Assembly: GCA_910575105.1 (NCBI GenBank)
Contig: CAJTDK010000003.1
Location: 282,673 to 346,672 of the forward strand
DNA length: 64,000 nt
Reading direction: 5' to 3'
Source: Lachnospiraceae bacterium
GTDB lineage: Bacteria > Bacillota > Clostridia > Lachnospirales > Lachnospiraceae
The notes under the pieces are model-generated. The model had not been told where the DNA came from. It saw only the letters and a list, made by a program, of their open reading frames with translations, and did not search any database. Shown piece by piece: positions 53,389 through 61,893 of this stretch. Position 1 is the stretch's first letter; the number at the start of each line of letters is the position of its first letter. Made by a program: the position numbers and the translations under genes.

Positions 53389-53919
53389 TTATTTCAGACT
53401 TCTTCCGAAATCTCGAAGCTCTTCAAGCTTTGAGGCAGAACCGTTTTCCATGCCGTATGCTGTAAATACTCCCATATCCTCAAGGCCAAGGTATTCCAGA
53501 AAATCCCCCTTGTAGGAGAACATTGCCCCATCATACATTGCAGGATCACCGGAACTTAATATCATAGCCGCTTTTTTTAGGGTCCGGGGCTTTCTCGGAT
53601 AAGCGGCAGAATAGAAGCGGTCAAGGGTACACTTTAACTGCCCTGAAACGCCGTGATAATAAATCGGCGAGGCAATGACAAGCATATCTGCCTCCCCCAG
53701 CAGGGAATAAACTTCCTGCATATCATCTTTCTGCACGCAGTCTCCGTTTCCCTTTGTATGGCAGTATTCGCAGGCCAGACAGCCCGCAATCTTTTTCTTA
53801 CATACATCGATCACATCCACCCTGTGTCCTGCGGATTCCGCACCTTCCCGAAACGCATCCACCATCTGTTTCGTATTGCCCTTTGGGCGGGGGCTTCCGT
53901 TCAATACTAAAATACGCAT
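53389..53919 (-). CDS. Flavodoxin-like NAD(P)H-dependent FMN reductase
   Basis: A 176-residue flavoprotein: MRILVLNGSPRPKGNTKQMV is the FMN phosphate loop, CLACEYCHTKGNGDCVQKDD carries the four cysteines of iron-sulfur flavoprotein/IsfA-like members, and MLVIASPIYYHGVSGQLKCT is the flavin-ring loop. It probably transfers electrons to quinones, nitro compounds or an iron-sulfur partner. ATG 53919 lies 8 bases after GGAGG. It begins an eroded group of oxidoreductase genes on this strand. Confidence 0.87.
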   Translation of the reverse strand: MRILVLNGSPRPKGNTKQMVDAFREGAESAGHRVDVIDVCKKKIAGCLACEYCHTKGNGDCVQKDDMQEVYSLLGEADMLVIASPIYYHGVSGQLKCTLDRFYSAAYPRKPRTLKKAAMILSSGDPAMYDGAMFSYKGDFLEYLGLEDMGVFTAYGMENGSASKLEELRDFGRSLK

Positions 53920-54033
53920 AATTATTACCTCCATATCGTATACTTATTTCCTGCCAACGCCAGAATGTCTCATTAAAAACGGGATGCCAGGGCATCCCGC
54001 TACAGCATGATAACGCTTTGGTCTGTGCTGCCT

Positions 54034-54636
54034 TTAGACCCCCTGCTTCATGGGACGGATCATAATCTCACTCACAGACATCCGGTCTGGCATTTCGATG
54101 GCGTAGGCCACAGCAGTTGCAATATCCTCCGCATTCAGAGGATCAATCGTTTTCCTGAAATCCAGTTCCGCCTGACGGGTGCTTTCACTTTGAATGGATT
54201 TATAAAGGTCAGCAGCTACATTACCCGGTGAAATGATTGTGGATTTGATGTTATCCATCCGGTGTTCCTGGCACAGCCCTTCCATGATTGCCCGCACTGC
54301 GAACTTTGTTCCGCAATATACGATTGAATTTTCATAGACATGATGCCCCAGCACAGAATTGGTAGCGATAATATGCCCACTTTGCTGCTTTACCATGACA
54401 GGCAAAACTGCAGAAATCCCATTCAATACGCCCATCACATTGATGTCCAGCAACTGACACCATTCATTTTTCCTTCCCTCAATCAATGGAGCCGTAGGCA
54501 TAATGCCCGCATTATTGTATAGTACATCCACCCGGCCATGCAGTTCCACAGCCATGTCGATCACAGCTTTTACTTTTTCATAGCTGGCCACATCCGCCGT
54601 CTTATAAGTAATGGTGCATCCTTTCTGCTCCTCTGT
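54034..54636 (-). pseudogene. Short-chain dehydrogenase (SDR), N-terminally truncated
   Basis: The frame opens after a stop at 54637 with EEQKGCTITYKTADVASYEK and continues GRVDVLYNNAGIMPTAPL, the catalytic triad region NSVLGHHVYENSIVYCGTKF (Ser, YxxxK) and an SDR tail, but the TGxxxGxG cofactor loop and about 45 residues before it are missing. A GTG at 54591 could start translation but the product would lack the nucleotide-binding site. It is in line with the alcohol dehydrogenase and flavodoxin genes. Confidence 0.7.
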
Positions 54637-54678
54637 TTATATATTGGAACGACCTGCTTCGGTCTGCTATGCTGGCTT

Positions 54679-55845
54679 TTATAAGCTGTTCTTTAAAATT
54701 TCCCTGATTTCATCCTTATCCGGCACCTTATAACCGCCATCCATGACCAGCGTGCTGTCAACAATTCCCGGAAGCATCTCCTCTGTTACCCCAAGTTCTT
54801 TCAGATGCATCGTAAGGCCCAGCTCCTCCATATAAGCCTCCATTTTCTGCAGACCTTCCGCTGCAACCTGTTCATCACTTTTTCCTTCCGGATTTACATC
54901 CCATACATTCATGGCAAACCTCTTAAATTTTGCCAGCCCAAACGGACAGATAAACCGGTAATAGGCCATGGATACCGCCGCAAGGGTCATGCCGTGGGTT
55001 GCATCCGTATGCGCCGCAACCGCCTGCCCCAGCATATGCACCATCCAGTCTGTGGATTTTCCTTTCGCAACCAAGGTATTTAACGCCCATGTGGCAATCC
55101 ACATGATGTTGCTCCTTGCCTCGTAATCCGTAGGATCCTTTACCGCAATCCGGCTGGAATAAATCAAAGACCGCAAAAGACCTTCCATCAGATAATCAGA
55201 GGTATTGTCATCCTCCCCGGAGAAATACTGCTCTGTAATATGGTTCATAATGTCATAGATTCCTGCAACCATCTGATACCGGGGCAGCGTGTAGGTATAT
55301 ACCGGATTTAAGATGGAGAATTTCGGATACACCTTCTCGTCAAATACATGGCCGATCTTCAACTTCTGCTCATGGTTCGTTATGACCGCACCGCCGTTCA
55401 TTTCAGAGCCGGTGCCAACCATTGTCAGGACACATCCCACCGGGATGATCTCATTGTCCACATCCTTCATCTGGAGATAGTATTTTTCCCAGGGATCTTC
55501 CGTACAGTATGCAGATACGGAAACTGCTTTTGCATAGTCGCAGACAGAGCCGCCCCCGACCGCAAGAATCAGGTCTACCTTACCTTCCCTGGCAATCTTA
55601 CATCCTTCCTGCAGTTTCTGTACCGTTGGATTTGGCATGACACCTGCATCTTCAAACACACTTTTTCCATTTGTTTTCAAAAGCTCCATGACTTTGTCAT
55701 AGATGCCATTCTTTTTGATCGACCCGCCGCCATACACAAGTTGTACATTCTGTCCGTATTTCGGCAGCTCCTCATTCAGGCTGGCAAGGGAATCCTCGCC
55801 AAAATAAAGTTTCGTTGGGTTACAATATATAAAATTTCCTAACAT
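54679..55845 (-). CDS. Iron-containing alcohol dehydrogenase (butanol dehydrogenase/YqhD type)
   Basis: A 388-residue group III dehydrogenase. FIYCNPTKLYFGEDSLASL is the N-terminal hallmark, VYGGGSIKKNGIYDKV the NAD(P) site, ILAVGGGSVCDYAKAV the second glycine motif, and the iron ligands lie in GIYDIMNHITEQYF (Asp, His) and LGQAVAAHTDATHGMTLAAV (two His). It reduces aldehydes to alcohols or the reverse. The alpha/beta hydrolase gene is 32 bases upstream on the same strand, so the two form an operon divergent from a LysR regulator. Confidence 0.93.
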   Translation of the reverse strand: MLGNFIYCNPTKLYFGEDSLASLNEELPKYGQNVQLVYGGGSIKKNGIYDKVMELLKTNGKSVFEDAGVMPNPTVQKLQEGCKIAREGKVDLILAVGGGSVCDYAKAVSVSAYCTEDPWEKYYLQMKDVDNEIIPVGCVLTMVGTGSEMNGGAVITNHEQKLKIGHVFDEKVYPKFSILNPVYTYTLPRYQMVAGIYDIMNHITEQYFSGEDDNTSDYLMEGLLRSLIYSSRIAVKDPTDYEARSNIMWIATWALNTLVAKGKSTDWMVHMLGQAVAAHTDATHGMTLAAVSMAYYRFICPFGLAKFKRFAMNVWDVNPEGKSDEQVAAEGLQKMEAYMEELGLTMHLKELGVTEEMLPGIVDSTLVMDGGYKVPDKDEIREILKNSL

Positions 55846-55877
55846 TGTTTTTCTCCTCGTACTCTAAGTTTTTTATA

Positions 55878-56879
55878 CTATTTCAAATTTTCCGCAAAAA
55901 ACCGTTCCAGCTTGTCAAACGGGATCGCATCCTTTCCTCCTCCGTCATACAGATCCGTATGGACTGCATCGGGAATGAGCAACAGCTCCTTATTGTCTGT
56001 ATAAGGGTTATCCTTCACCATTGCATCATAGGCATCACGGCTGAAATAGCAGGAATGTGCTTTCTCTCCGTGCATGATAAGGACTGCGCTGCGGACCTCA
56101 TTGCTGTATTGAAGGATAGGCTGGTTCATAAAAGACATACACCCAATCACATTCCAGCCCCCGTTGGAATTTAACGAGCGTTTGTGGTATCCGCGATCCG
56201 TTTTATAATAATTGTGATAATCTGCCACATAGAAAGGTGCATCCTCCGGAAGTGGATCGACAACCCCGCCGCCCGGCGCATAGCTGCCATTTTTGTAATC
56301 AACAAGCCTTTGGGCGTTCATAGCCTCTTTCTTCGCGTACCGTGCATCAGCGGAATTATCCGCATCAAAATATCCGTTGGCATTGATACGGGACATATCA
56401 TACATGGTGGAGGCAACCGTCGCCTTGATTCGGGTATCCAGTGCCGCCACATTCAGGGCCAGGCCTCCCCAGCCACAGATGCCGATAATACCGATACGCT
56501 CAGGATCAACATTTTCCTGTACGGAAAGGAAATCCACCGCCGCCTGGAAATCCTCTGTATTGATATCCGGTGAAGCCATGTATCGGGGGGTGCCGCCGCT
56601 TTCCCCGGTAAAGGAAGGGTCAAAGGCAACGGTGAGGAAACCACGCTCCGCCATTGTCTGCGCATACAGTCCGGCTGCCTGCTCCTTTACCGCGCCAAAG
56701 GGCCCGCATACCGCAATCGCAGCCAGCTTCCCCTCGGCCTCTTTCGGCATATAAAGGTCTGCTGCCAATGTAATCCCATAGCGGTTCGGGAATGTAACCT
56801 TGCGGTGGTTCACCTTTTCACTTTTCGGGAAAGTCTTATCCCATTCCTTGGTTAGCTCCAGTTTTATAGTATTTTTCAT
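55878..56879 (-). CDS. Alpha/beta hydrolase (dienelactone hydrolase-like, cysteine nucleophile)
   Basis: A 333-residue hydrolase. The nucleophile elbow is IGIIGICGWGGLALNVAA: GxCxG with Cys in place of Ser, as in dienelactone hydrolases. Asp and His candidates are in SAVLIMHGEKAHSCY and LIPDAVHTDLYD. KVTFPNRYGITLAADLYMP is the conserved N-terminal strand of this subgroup, often found next to oxidoreductases. Cytoplasmic. First gene of an operon with the iron alcohol dehydrogenase; both are probably controlled by the divergently encoded LysR protein. Confidence 0.88.
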   Translation of the reverse strand: MKNTIKLELTKEWDKTFPKSEKVNHRKVTFPNRYGITLAADLYMPKEAEGKLAAIAVCGPFGAVKEQAAGLYAQTMAERGFLTVAFDPSFTGESGGTPRYMASPDINTEDFQAAVDFLSVQENVDPERIGIIGICGWGGLALNVAALDTRIKATVASTMYDMSRINANGYFDADNSADARYAKKEAMNAQRLVDYKNGSYAPGGGVVDPLPEDAPFYVADYHNYYKTDRGYHKRSLNSNGGWNVIGCMSFMNQPILQYSNEVRSAVLIMHGEKAHSCYFSRDAYDAMVKDNPYTDNKELLLIPDAVHTDLYDGGGKDAIPFDKLERFFAENLK

Positions 56880-56915
56880 TTTATAATTCCTCTCTTTCTT
56901 TTCATCATTTTGGAG

Positions 56916-57128
56916 TCATCGCTTTTCTTTTTCCATACGCCATACTAAAAAATCAAGACAGTCAACCCTTCCCTGACTTTCATGCAGATTATCCATCAGA
57001 CTGCAGCGGTGCTTCCGCAGCGTTTTAATGGCATCCTGAACCTGGCCGTTGCCATACAGCCTACAGACCTCTTCAATAATTTGTGAGCCACATCCTGCAT
57101 CCTTAAGATTTTGAATTAAATCATCCGT
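56916..57128 (-). pseudogene. Small helical protein without a usable start codon
   Basis: About 71 codons: TDDLIQNLKDAGCGSQIIEE, VCRLYGNGQVQDAIKTLRK, HRCSLMDNLHESQGRVDCLD, FLVWRMEKEKR. This resembles a small two-helix protein family that often accompanies LysR/MerR-regulated oxidoreductase genes in Lachnospiraceae. GGAGGGGAGG lies in front, but no ATG, GTG or TTG is in frame after it; a G inserted after the preceding TAT would create ATG-ACG-GAT. The start is therefore either lost or mis-sequenced. Confidence 0.45.
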
Positions 57129-57168
57129 ATAACCGCCTCCCCTCCTGCTATGTCCATATTATATTCTC

Positions 57169-57197
57169 TTGATTTTCATTTCGCTAATTGCTATAAT
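57169..57197 (+). promoter_or_regulatory. Promoter of the LysR gene
   Basis: TTGATT (57169-57174), 17 bases, TATAAT (57192-57197), 43 bases before the LysR ATG. Confidence 0.75.
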
Positions 57198-57240
57198 CTA
57201 TATCATGATATGAATTTTCGGAATATCACAGGAGGACAAA

Positions 57241-58119
57241 ATGGAACTGCGAACCATGAGATACTTCCTTGCAGTGGCAAGGGAGGAAAATATGACCCGT
57301 GCGGCAGAATTGCTCCACGTTACCCAGCCTACACTTTCCAAACAGTTAAAGGTGCTTGAAGACGAGCTTGGGAAAAAACTGTTCACGCGCCACAGTTTCA
57401 GCATACAGCTTACAGAAGAAGGGATCTTACTGCGGAAACGGGCAGAGGATCTGGTAAAAATGGCCGATAAGATCACAACGGAATTTCTTGCCATGGACGA
57501 TACTCTTGGGGGCGATGTTTACTTCGGTATGGCGGAATCTTACCAGATCCGATACCTCGCCGCCGCAATCAGAAAATTCAAGGATACTTATCCTGATCTG
57601 CATTATCATATCACCAGTGGCGACACAGAACAGGTTATAGAAAAGCTGGATAAAGGCGTCATTGACTTTGCAGTACTAGCGCAGGAGCCTAATTTTGCAA
57701 AATATCATTATTTAACGTTTCCTGCTGCTGATCTGTGGGGTGTTGTCATGCCAAAGGACTGTAAATTAGCAAAAAAAAATGCCATCAACGTAGATGACTT
57801 AAGTGGACTTCCTTTATTTTGTTCCGAACAAGGGTGGAATCATGATATTTCTAAATGGTGCGGTAACCGTATGGATAAGTTACGCCTTGAAGGATCGTTT
57901 CGCCTGTCCTATAACGGCTCCCTTTTTGTCAGGGAAAGACTGGGCTATCTTTTGACTTTTGAATATTTGATTGATACCGGTCCAGACAGCGGACTTGTTT
58001 TCCGCCCTCTTACGCCCAAACTCGAAACAAAAATATATTTAATTTGGAAAAAATATCAGGTATTTACTCCTATTGCAGAACGGCTTCTAGAAAAAATGAA
58101 AGTCGAATTTTTAGTATAA
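57241..58119 (+). CDS. LysR family transcriptional regulator
   Basis: A 292-residue LysR regulator: N-terminal HTH MELRTMRYFLAVAREENMTR followed by AELLHVTQPTLSKQLKVLED, then a periplasmic-binding-like effector domain (VYFGMAESYQIRYLAAAIRK). It is divergent from the alpha/beta hydrolase - alcohol dehydrogenase operon, the usual arrangement of a LysR activator and its targets. The ATG follows AGGAGG. Confidence 0.93.
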   Translation: MELRTMRYFLAVAREENMTRAAELLHVTQPTLSKQLKVLEDELGKKLFTRHSFSIQLTEEGILLRKRAEDLVKMADKITTEFLAMDDTLGGDVYFGMAESYQIRYLAAAIRKFKDTYPDLHYHITSGDTEQVIEKLDKGVIDFAVLAQEPNFAKYHYLTFPAADLWGVVMPKDCKLAKKNAINVDDLSGLPLFCSEQGWNHDISKWCGNRMDKLRLEGSFRLSYNGSLFVRERLGYLLTFEYLIDTGPDSGLVFRPLTPKLETKIYLIWKKYQVFTPIAERLLEKMKVEFLV

Positions 58120-58178
58120 AATATTCTTTCATTTTCTATGAAATCAGAAGGAATCATTTTACATTAAGAAAGAATATT

Positions 58179-59080
58179 TTGAACATATATGATGGAGCGT
58201 TCCGGACAATCCTGAATGACTGCCGGAAATTGATTATACCTGTAATCAATGAAATTTTTAAGGAACATTATACGGGAAAAGAAGAGATTCGTTTTTCCCT
58301 AATGAACACTTTTTAGACCAGCAGGATGCGGCTGACAAGGAACGGATAACAGATACCAATTTTCAGATTATTGGCAGAATAGTTAAAAAATATCATCTTG
58401 AATGTGAAAGGAGCTTACCAGATGGCAAAATCACAATCCGGCTTTTCGAATATGATGCCCAAATAGCGCTTGACGAGGGCGAAGTTACAGAAGAAACTCT
58501 GACGGTAACATTTCCCAATACGGCAGTGATGTATCTGCGGGCATATAAAAAGACTCCGGATAAAATGAAATATGTGATCATAACACCTGGCGGGACGGTA
58601 CAATATGATGTCCCGATTATGAAGGTGCAGTCATATTCACTGGATGAAATCTTTGAGAAACGCTTATTAATGCTTATTCCATTTTACATTTTCTCACATG
58701 AGAAAAGTTTTTCGGAATATAATAACAATGAGCAGAAACTGGAAGAACTGAAAGCAGAATATCGGATAATTTTAGAAAGACTTGATGATCTGGAAAAGCA
58801 AGGTATTATTGGCGCATTTGACAAAAGGACGATCATAGAGCTTTCAAGTGATGTGATCCGGGAAATCGCACGTAAGTATGAAAACGTGCAGAAAGGCATA
58901 GGTGCTATGATGAGAGGACCATTGATTCAAACAGAAGCAAGAACTATTTTAAACGAAAGCAAAAAAGAAACGGCACTTAGGATGTTGAAAGTGGGAAAGC
59001 TGACGGTCGAGGAGATTGCAGAATACTCTGCCCTTAGTGTGGCTGAAGTAGAGCAGCTTGCGAACCTTCAGACAGTATAA
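58179..59080 (+). pseudogene. Rpn/PD-(D/E)XK nuclease family protein, frameshifted
   Basis: Two frames together give an almost complete member of the Rpn-type nuclease family: NIYDGAFRTILNDCRKLIIP and VINEIFKEHYTGKEEIRF in one frame, then after the T5 run at 58292-58296, NEHFLDQQDAADKERITDTN, IRLFEYDAQIALDEGEVTEE and the rest to EQLANLQTV in another. The LRAYKKTPDKMKYVIITPGG and RLLMLIPFYIFSHEKSF blocks are characteristic. One extra T would join the frames. The start is uncertain (a TTG at 58179 is possible). The C-terminal 55 residues recur downstream. Confidence 0.75.
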
Positions 59081-59112
59081 ACAGCCGGGTGACAAAACAG
59101 ACTGAATTTTTG

Positions 59113-59142
59113 AGCCATCTGATCTTAACAGGTGGCTTTTTA
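59113..59142 (+). terminator. Terminator after the Rpn-family gene
   Basis: AGCCATCTG / CAGGTGGCT with one G-T pair, 7-base loop and T5 tail, 33 bases after the Rpn stop. The same stem sequence recurs at 59478. Confidence 0.7.
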
Positions 59143-59237
59143 ATGATTCCGCAGCTCTTAATACCTATCCCATATTTGGAAAGCAATATCGGATTAGAAT
59201 TGAGCATGGGTGAAAAGCATGATAAAATAAACAGAAC

Positions 59238-59471
59238 ATGCAAGATGATGCGATTAGAGGTACTATGATGAGAGGATCCTTAATTCAAACAGAAGCAAGA
59301 ACCATTTTAAATCAAGGAAGAAATAAAGTTAAAAAAGAAATAGCACTTAGGGTGCTGAACATGGGAAAGCTGTCAGTCGGGGAAAATGCGAAATACTCTG
59401 CCCTTAGTGTGGCTGAAGTGAAGCAACTCGCAAAACTGCATACAGTACAAGAAAAACAACAATTAGACTGA
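59238..59471 (+). pseudogene. Duplicated C-terminal tail of the Rpn-family gene
   Basis: From about 59262 the sequence repeats the end of the preceding gene: MMRGSLIQTEARTILNQGRN, IALRVLNMGKLSVGENAKYS and ALSVAEVKQLAKLHTV correspond residue for residue to the end of the Rpn gene, with scattered substitutions and a 5-residue insertion. It is followed by a related terminator. It has no N-terminal domain and is a partial tandem duplication or the rest of a second, recombined copy. Confidence 0.7.
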
Positions 59472-59477
59472 ATTATC

Positions 59478-59517
59478 GAGCCATCTGATAATATTCTGAT
59501 CTCCAGATGGCTCTTTT
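59478..59517 (+). terminator. Terminator after the duplicated Rpn tail
   Basis: Perfect 10-bp stem GAGCCATCTG / CAGATGGCTC with a 16-base loop and T4 tail; it ends at the stop of the SRAP gene on the other strand and may serve both directions. Confidence 0.75.
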
Positions 59518-60118
59518 CATGTCAGGAACAAGCTCTGCTGCTCATATTCCTGTTCCCGCCAAAGCTCTGGCGGAGTTTTATGAAGCACATACTCCGTGAA
59601 CTTATCATCATAAACCCAGTCCTCCAGTTCACCCTCATCCAGAACCAGCGGCATACGATTATGAACAGGACTTACAGAAGCATTCGCCTGCGTCGTAAGA
59701 ATAATGAAACGCACCTCATCCTGAAACCGGTTATAGAATCCTGCCATAAATAAAACCGCTCTGTCCTCTCTGAAAAATGTCACCTTATTCTTATCTAAAT
59801 CCCACTCGTAAAATTGTCTGGCTGGAATCACACATCGCCTGTGCAATACGTTTTCACGAAATGTCCTCCGTTCCAGCGCCGTCTCTGCTCTGGCATTAAT
59901 CAGAAGCCCTTTCTTCTGATACTGGGGGAATCCCCAGTGCATTTCATTCAGTTCCAATGCTGGTGATTTTTCTGCTGGCTGTGGCAAGTCAGAATACCGG
60001 CAGACTGTGACGGGTAAATATCCCCTGTGCGCATTTTCTGTATCCGCAGATCTACTCCCCGGATTACTCGTTCAATTTCTCTGGCTGTCCCCTCGTCTAC
60101 ATAGAACCGTCCGCACAT
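59517..60118 (-). pseudogene. SRAP (SOS response-associated peptidase, YedK/HMCES) gene with a frameshift
   Basis: The protein starts MCGRFYVDEGTAREIERVIR with the catalytic Cys2, reaches GDIYPSQSAGIL, and resumes in another frame with LELNEMHWGFPQYQKKGLLI, NARAETALERRTFRENVLH, FYEWDLDKNKV and HNRMPLVLDEGEL. The A5 run (T5 at 59967-59971 on the plus strand) is the probable site; six A would join the parts. SRAP proteins cross-link to abasic sites in single-stranded DNA through Cys2 and shield them. AAAGGAG precedes the ATG. It overlaps the metallophosphoesterase gene end by 22 bases. Confidence 0.8.
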
Positions 60119-60732
60119 AATTTTTCTCTCCTTTCCCTGTCGCAGAGTATCCATTCATCCAGCGTCAGCGGGGTATAATCGGAATACATACAGAAACAAT
60201 TAATCATGTTTGACGGAATCGCCCGTTTCTCCCCATCCGGATTCTCACGGATACTGCTCCTTGTAATCTCCTGAAACTGCCAGGTCATCCGCTGGTCATA
60301 GGTATCATGCACATGGCCATAGAGCATATATACTTTAGGGTTCCCATTTCCGTCCAGACGATACTGCCCGTTATAACACATGATAGGGTAGTGACAGAGG
60401 ATGACCTTCCGCTTATTATCCTGCAGTTCCTCATAAGGCTTGATCCAGACAAAACGGCTGGCATTGTAGTCCTTATTCTTCAGGAACCGGTCATGATTCC
60501 CCTGAATCAGATAGAGACTCCCGTTCAGCTTCCCTAGCAGTTCATTGGTTTCTTCCGCCTTTCCCCATGACAGGTCTCCCAAAATCACAACCTCATCATT
60601 CTTTCGGACTTTCGCGTTCCATTTCTGCAGCATGTATCCATTCATTTCCTCCGCATTCACAAATCCCCGGCAGTCCATCTTTGTATTCAGGTTCCCGTGG
60701 AAGAAATGCGGGTCGGCAATATAATATCTCAA
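60097..60732 (-). CDS. Metallophosphoesterase family protein
   Basis: A 211-residue calcineurin-like phosphoesterase with all five metal motifs: YYIADPHFFHGN, VILGDLSWG, IQGNHDRF, LCHYPIM and GHVHDTYD. Proteins of this small type act on nucleotides or other phosphodiesters in the cytoplasm; the substrate is unknown. The C-terminus overlaps the start of the SRAP gene, so both are co-transcribed; a link to DNA repair is possible but not shown. Confidence 0.9.
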   Translation of the reverse strand: MRYYIADPHFFHGNLNTKMDCRGFVNAEEMNGYMLQKWNAKVRKNDEVVILGDLSWGKAEETNELLGKLNGSLYLIQGNHDRFLKNKDYNASRFVWIKPYEELQDNKRKVILCHYPIMCYNGQYRLDGNGNPKVYMLYGHVHDTYDQRMTWQFQEITRSSIRENPDGEKRAIPSNMINCFCMYSDYTPLTLDEWILCDRERREKLCADGSM

Positions 60733-60900
60733 TTTATTTCACCTGCTTATCCTGTAATTTTGGCAATTTCTACTTTGATTGCTGTTATCTTTCACAATTA
60801 ATAATCATATTGTATGTAATCAGTCAGGGAAAATCAACTACAGATTCTTCCAACTACAGAACCTGCCACTGGCAGTTTCCTCCGTATGCTATGGCAAGTA

Positions 60901-60941
60901 AAAATTCCGGCAGAGAATTAGCCCTAGCCGGAATTTTTTTT
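60901..60941. terminator. Bidirectional terminator
   Basis: AAAATTCCGGC / GCCGGAATTTT arms around a 15-base loop, with T8 on the plus strand and T5 on the minus strand. It lies 45 bases downstream of the stop of the 91-residue minus-strand gene and upstream of the metallophosphoesterase gene. Confidence 0.75.
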
Positions 60942-60985
60942 GCAGCCTGCGCTCATATAAAGAAGCACAGTCAAATACATACATT

Positions 60986-61261
60986 TTATTCTAACGACTG
61001 TATTTCCCTGTAATATGGCTTCAGAATGGTGTCTGCCTTCTCCAGAAAATCTATTCCGCCCGTATTCTCCTGATAGACTTCCCACAATACCTTATGTAAG
61101 TTCTCCACCTGGATGCCGCCACAGTGCCTCTCCAGCGTTTTCAAAAAGGGAAGCACCATAGTCTTGCGGAAATCCTTTCCAAGTCGCAGGTTATCGCTTT
61201 CCAGACCATATACTTCCTGAATACACTCCAGCACAACCTCATAATCTGCCTCAAACCTCAT
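60986..61261 (-). CDS. Hypothetical helical protein, 91 residues
   Basis: A small soluble, mostly helical protein (YEVVLECIQEVYGLESDNLR, LGKDFRKTMVLPFLKTLERH, GIQVENLHKVLWEVYQENTG). I do not recognise the family. No good ribosome site precedes the ATG. It is the last gene before the eroded tRNA/attachment region. Confidence 0.5.
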   Translation of the reverse strand: MRFEADYEVVLECIQEVYGLESDNLRLGKDFRKTMVLPFLKTLERHCGGIQVENLHKVLWEVYQENTGGIDFLEKADTILKPYYREIQSLE

Positions 61262-61279
61262 AAGTACCGTAAACGGTAG

Positions 61280-61444
61280 AAGTTTGAAGCTGCTTTTTAC
61301 AAAAATCCCGATTTACGCAAATCTGGGCCGCCAGCTTCGGATGCACAGACAAATTCCGGTGATATTGATCTGAATATTTTTATTAAAAAGTTAAAAGACT
61401 CTCCGGAATTAGCAACTACATTGGCCCAGTTATTAGTTCAATAA
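61280..61444 (+). pseudogene. C-terminal coding fragment, family unknown
   Basis: A 54-codon stretch open after a stop at 61277 reads KFEAAFYKNPDLRKSGPPAS, then DIDLNIFIKKLKDSPELATT, LAQLLVQ and a stop. It looks like the end of a real protein (linker then helix), with the 5' part gone. Low certainty. Confidence 0.35.
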
Positions 61445-61566
61445 CTTATTAGCAGAGGTGCTGATTTTATTAGCAAACTACGGCGTTATGGTTCGTTTCC
61501 ATATTAGCAAACATGATTTTTTATGCATTCGCTATTTTTCCTGAATAAAGATGTAATCTGTTCTGT

Positions 61567-61603
61567 TAAAAAACGCCGCAAACCTTACGTTTACGGCGTT
61601 TTC
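61567..61603 (-). terminator. Terminator next to the tRNA-Arg remnant
   Basis: AAAACGCCGTAAAC / GTTTGCGGCGTTTT (one mismatch) with T6 on the minus strand, 3 bases downstream of the tRNA 3' end, as expected for the original terminator of that tRNA gene. Confidence 0.75.
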
Positions 61604-61605
61604 AC

Positions 61606-61647
61606 GTTCCTGACTGGAGTCGAACCAGCGGCCTATTGCTTAGGAGT
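61606..61647 (-). other. 3' half of a tRNA-Arg(CCT): probable attachment site
   Basis: On the minus strand ACTCCTAAGCAATAGGCC and GCTGGTTCGACTCCAGT, CAGGAAC give an anticodon loop CTCCTAA (anticodon CCT), a T-arm with TTCGACT loop, and the 3' acceptor strand. The 5' half that should lie at 61648-61690 is absent; the bases there cannot pair with the anticodon stem. Such 3' tRNA halves are left where integrative elements insert. The element would lie to the right, with the intact tRNA beyond the window. About 61470-61512 the motif ATTAGCAAAC occurs twice. Confidence 0.6.
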
Positions 61648-61893
61648 AGAACCATTTGCTAGTAGGCAGCTCCCTCTTAGTGTTATCTAATCCCTTTATT
61701 TCCTTGCTTGTCACGGATTCAAAATGTTATCTCGTACCGACCTGTGACTGCTGATTTTAAGGCGTTTTAGATGCTCCTTTTAGCAGGCGATTAGCAAGGG
61801 GTTTGAATTTAGGGAAATGTTACACTGTAAAGCCTTTCCCGATTGATACCTGCATTTCACAACTAATCCCAGAATAGTTTAAGCTGTTTGCAT
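61648..61893. other. Intergenic stretch inside the putative element
   Basis: About 245 bases with no supported gene. It contains further TTAGCA motifs (near 61777 and 61791), possibly recombinase arm sites or integrase-gene remains, which I cannot resolve. Confidence 0.35.
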
